A DNA stretch of 25,362 bases from a virus. Both the position numbers and the translations under genes were made by a program. The DNA is taken from the IMG/VR virus record IMGVR_UViG_3300035564_000128, positions 1 through 25,362 of that record; one strand, given 5' to 3'. Below are positions 23,257 through 25,362 of the stretch, one piece after another; position 1 is the stretch's first letter; each line of letters opens with the position of its first letter. The notes under the pieces were generated by a model. It did no database searches. It saw only the letters and a program-made list of their open reading frames with translations, and was not told the origin of the DNA.

Positions 23257-24015
23257 ATGAAGAAACTCATACTCGCACTACTTCTTATGGTATTTACATT
23301 TCCATTGCTCGCCCAGATGGACACCGATAACACGCGGGCGATCGTGCCGAGAACATCCCACTATGGAGAACTGGGCACGCTTGGAAAATACTGGCGCGTC
23401 GGCCACATTGATAGCCTACTTCTTCTCTACAGGCCGATGATCAACGGGATTATGGCGGGAACGATGATCTTTGTTGATTCTACCATATTCAAAGCCTCGC
23501 TACTGAAAAATGCCGACTCAACAACGCTCAAGGCGGGTCTTGTGGCGAAGTCAGACAGCTCTGCCATGCCGGGATACATTACAAGGTCTCAGATTGCTAA
23601 TGACTCAACGACGCGCAACGCGTTGCTTGCGCTCAAGGTGGCAAAATCCGATAGCACCGCCACCGGAATTACCATTGCCCTTGATTCAGCATGGATTAAC
23701 ACGACCGATACACTGATTGTGCCTCTGCCAAAATACGCGGTCCAACTTGACTCCATTGGCATCTATCAGTTGACAGGGGCTACCGCGAGCGTCGTCTACA
23801 AATTCCTGTATGCGACCAATGCGCGGGGAAGCTGGACGGCTGTTATCACTTCTCCAGCGACAATCACCTCTGTGACAACAGAGACTTGGCAATCCACGCT
23901 GAACAACCGAACCCTTCCCGCGAATGGAGTATTGGGGATATTGTGTTCGACGGTAACGACAAAACCGAAACTTGCCGCATTACATTTTCTCGGTAAACAC
24001 TTGCAATCTGACTGA
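23257..24015 (+). CDS. Fibre-like protein with Sec signal peptide (252 aa)
   Basis: Signal peptide MKKLILALLLMVFTFPLLA, then Gln. At the start of the mature part, VPRTSHYGELGTLGKYWRVG matches the 'P...LG....RW..IY' element found in many phage tail fibres. A repetitive segment (about residues 80-150) holds many Asp-Ser-Thr units (VDSTIF, ADSTTL, SDSSAM, NDSTTR, SDSTAT) and could form a shaft. The C-terminal part (VVYKFLYATNARGSWTAVI) is a likely beta head. The stop overlaps the next gene (ATGA). Probable tail-fibre or adhesin component with an export leader. Confidence 0.7.
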   Translation: MKKLILALLLMVFTFPLLAQMDTDNTRAIVPRTSHYGELGTLGKYWRVGHIDSLLLLYRPMINGIMAGTMIFVDSTIFKASLLKNADSTTLKAGLVAKSDSSAMPGYITRSQIANDSTTRNALLALKVAKSDSTATGITIALDSAWINTTDTLIVPLPKYAVQLDSIGIYQLTGATASVVYKFLYATNARGSWTAVITSPATITSVTTETWQSTLNNRTLPANGVLGILCSTVTTKPKLAALHFLGKHLQSD

Positions 24016-25362
24016 TGACTACTCGCAGGCAGTTCATACAGAGATTAGGACTTGTCGCACTCGGCGCACCGATGATGGCCAAAGATATGCCGCGCATCCT
24101 CATGCCCGATCCTGGGATTGTAGAACTCATTGGCAAGCGGTCGCTGAACGCAAAGCACTTCGACCTTCGCAATGGCTTTCTTCAGATGAAGGCCCACACC
24201 GCGCACATTCACTATCCCGATGGGCCTTTGAAGAACGGCGCAATGCAGGACATCAATTCGATTGCCGAGTACAACCCGTCGTCAAAGTCCTGGGCGATGA
24301 CCCGCGCCGGTTACGAAGCGGAAATTGGTCTCTATGGTGACGTGAGGTTTCACAATGTCGATCATTCGATCACCTTCACACTGGACAATCCCTCGAAAGT
24401 CGAAGCTGTTGCAAGTAATGATGACTTGGGTAGACAAGGAAAGTCTTTGATCTGGCGTGACATCATTCAGTCCGGCGGGCATCAGATTGTTCAGTTGAGA
24501 AATTCTTCACTGGCAAAGATATTTCACTTCGACGAAAAGCCCAAGTCGAACACGATTGATTTTGCCGTTGATTTCACAGGTGCAGATTTTGAGCTGGCCA
24601 CAGATAAACCCACCACAAGGCTCGTCAGGTCCGTGAAAGCCAGACAGACGAAGCTCCGGAGTCTGGGTCAAAGACAAACCTTCATTCGCCCACCACGGGC
24701 ATGGAATCACCGCGGGGAGTCTGTAGATATTGAGCTACGATTCTATCTCAAATCTGGAAAGCTCAGAGCCTCGAAGATCATTCCTCAAGCGTTTATTGAC
24801 GGGACCTTTGATGAACCCGCCGCCTGGTTGGAAACCGACACTACAACATCTTATTACGCCGGAGCTGGCGACGGTCGCGCGGCGTACAGCGCCAATGCGG
24901 TCTGGCTCATTATCCGAGCAACGAATGGAAATTTCGTAGATACCACGACGGCCGCTATGGGAGTTCCATATTTGAAGTGCTCATCTACCGGCAACAACTT
25001 TTCCCAAATGCACCGCGGCTTTTTTCCAATTGACACTTCGGGCATCGGCAGTGCGAACACCATAACTGCGGCGAGCTTCTTTGAATACATCGAGTATAGC
25101 GTAACCACACTAGGTCAAATGGCCGTTAATCTAGTTTCGTGGAATGGCACTCAGACCTATGACATAGGAAACTATGGTTCAACAAGATTTTGCACATCAG
25201 ACGTTTCCAGCTTCACGGATTTGTCATATAACGAATTCGTTCTCAACTCGGCAGGCCAAAACAATATAAACAAAACGGGAACATCTAACTTTGGAACAAG
25301 ATGCGCTTGGGATCTTGACGACAACCCGCCTGCATGGTCAAGTCTCGCCGTGAGCCAAGAAA
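24015..25362 (+). CDS. Long Tat-signal-bearing tail/fibre-like protein, cut by window end (449+ aa)
   Basis: The frame is open from ATG 24015 to the last base, so the C-terminus is missing. The N-terminus has a twin-arginine motif, Thr3-Arg4-Arg5-Gln6-Phe7-Ile8, then a moderately hydrophobic LGLVALGAPMMA and Lys-Asp, as expected for Tat export of folded proteins. Residues about 40-270 are mixed (NGFLQMKAHTAHIHYPDG, DVRFHNVDHSITFTLDNP). From about 300 a module with RGFFPIDTSGIGSANTITAA resembles the 'R.FL.FDTS.IP..ATI' repeat known in phage structural proteins. The start overlaps the previous stop (ATGA). Likely virion or adhesin protein. The Tat signal is unusual for a phage gene, and an accidental RR motif cannot be excluded by eye. 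Confidence 0.75.
   Translation, partial: MTTRRQFIQRLGLVALGAPMMAKDMPRILMPDPGIVELIGKRSLNAKHFDLRNGFLQMKAHTAHIHYPDGPLKNGAMQDINSIAEYNPSSKSWAMTRAGYEAEIGLYGDVRFHNVDHSITFTLDNPSKVEAVASNDDLGRQGKSLIWRDIIQSGGHQIVQLRNSSLAKIFHFDEKPKSNTIDFAVDFTGADFELATDKPTTRLVRSVKARQTKLRSLGQRQTFIRPPRAWNHRGESVDIELRFYLKSGKLRASKIIPQAFIDGTFDEPAAWLETDTTTSYYAGAGDGRAAYSANAVWLIIRATNGNFVDTTTAAMGVPYLKCSSTGNNFSQMHRGFFPIDTSGIGSANTITAASFFEYIEYSVTTLGQMAVNLVSWNGTQTYDIGNYGSTRFCTSDVSSFTDLSYNEFVLNSAGQNNINKTGTSNFGTRCAWDLDDNPPAWSSLAVSQE

Overview
This window is the packaging and virion-morphogenesis region of a tailed double-stranded DNA phage (Caudoviricetes) or a prophage of one. Every credible gene is on the + strand. Most genes abut or overlap their neighbours (ATGA, GTGA or TAATG junctions) and many have purine-rich Shine-Dalgarno sites. 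No integrase, repressor, replication, lysis or tRNA gene is visible.

Layout. (1) Positions 53-3836 form an accessory block: a small helical protein, a tiny secreted peptide, a conserved small phage protein, a DUF6745-type protein carrying 35 consecutive Ser-Gln-Leu-X tetrapeptides, a secreted protein, an HNH nuclease and small basic or Cys-rich proteins. (2) 3833-8913 is the packaging block: a zinc-finger microprotein, small and large terminase subunits, two small proteins and a large P22-type portal protein. (3) 8910-10423 holds an HNH-AP2 homing-type endonuclease and four small proteins, closed by a strong Rho-independent terminator at 10463-10508. (4) 10546-13553 is the head block: scaffold-like coiled-coil protein, an HK97-fold major capsid protein of the SU10/DUF5309 type and a small head protein. 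(5) 13576-20488 contains three probable head-tail adaptor proteins and a 976-residue tail protein, interspersed with two secreted-looking proteins. (6) 20457 to the right edge is a fibre-like block in which almost every product has an export signal. The last one is cut by the window end and has a twin-arginine (Tat) motif.

The oddest property is that nine products within a phage late region appear to carry export signals, eight Sec-type and one Tat-type. Seven of the eight Sec signals predict Gln as the first mature residue, which fits the 'Q-rule' of Bacteroidetes signal peptidase I substrates. I infer a host in the Bacteroidetes or a related phylum (Ignavibacteria/Chlorobi side). The strong Shine-Dalgarno sites are atypical for core Bacteroidetes and favour a deeper-branching relative. 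This host call is inference.

Working model: TerS and TerL, possibly helped by the upstream HNH protein, package DNA through the portal into a capsid built on the scaffold. Adaptors and the 976-residue protein form the neck and tail. The exported proteins are either adhesins or fibres with an unusual assembly route, or they act on the host envelope during infection. The SQLX-repeat/DUF6745 protein and its partner are accessory genes of unknown role.
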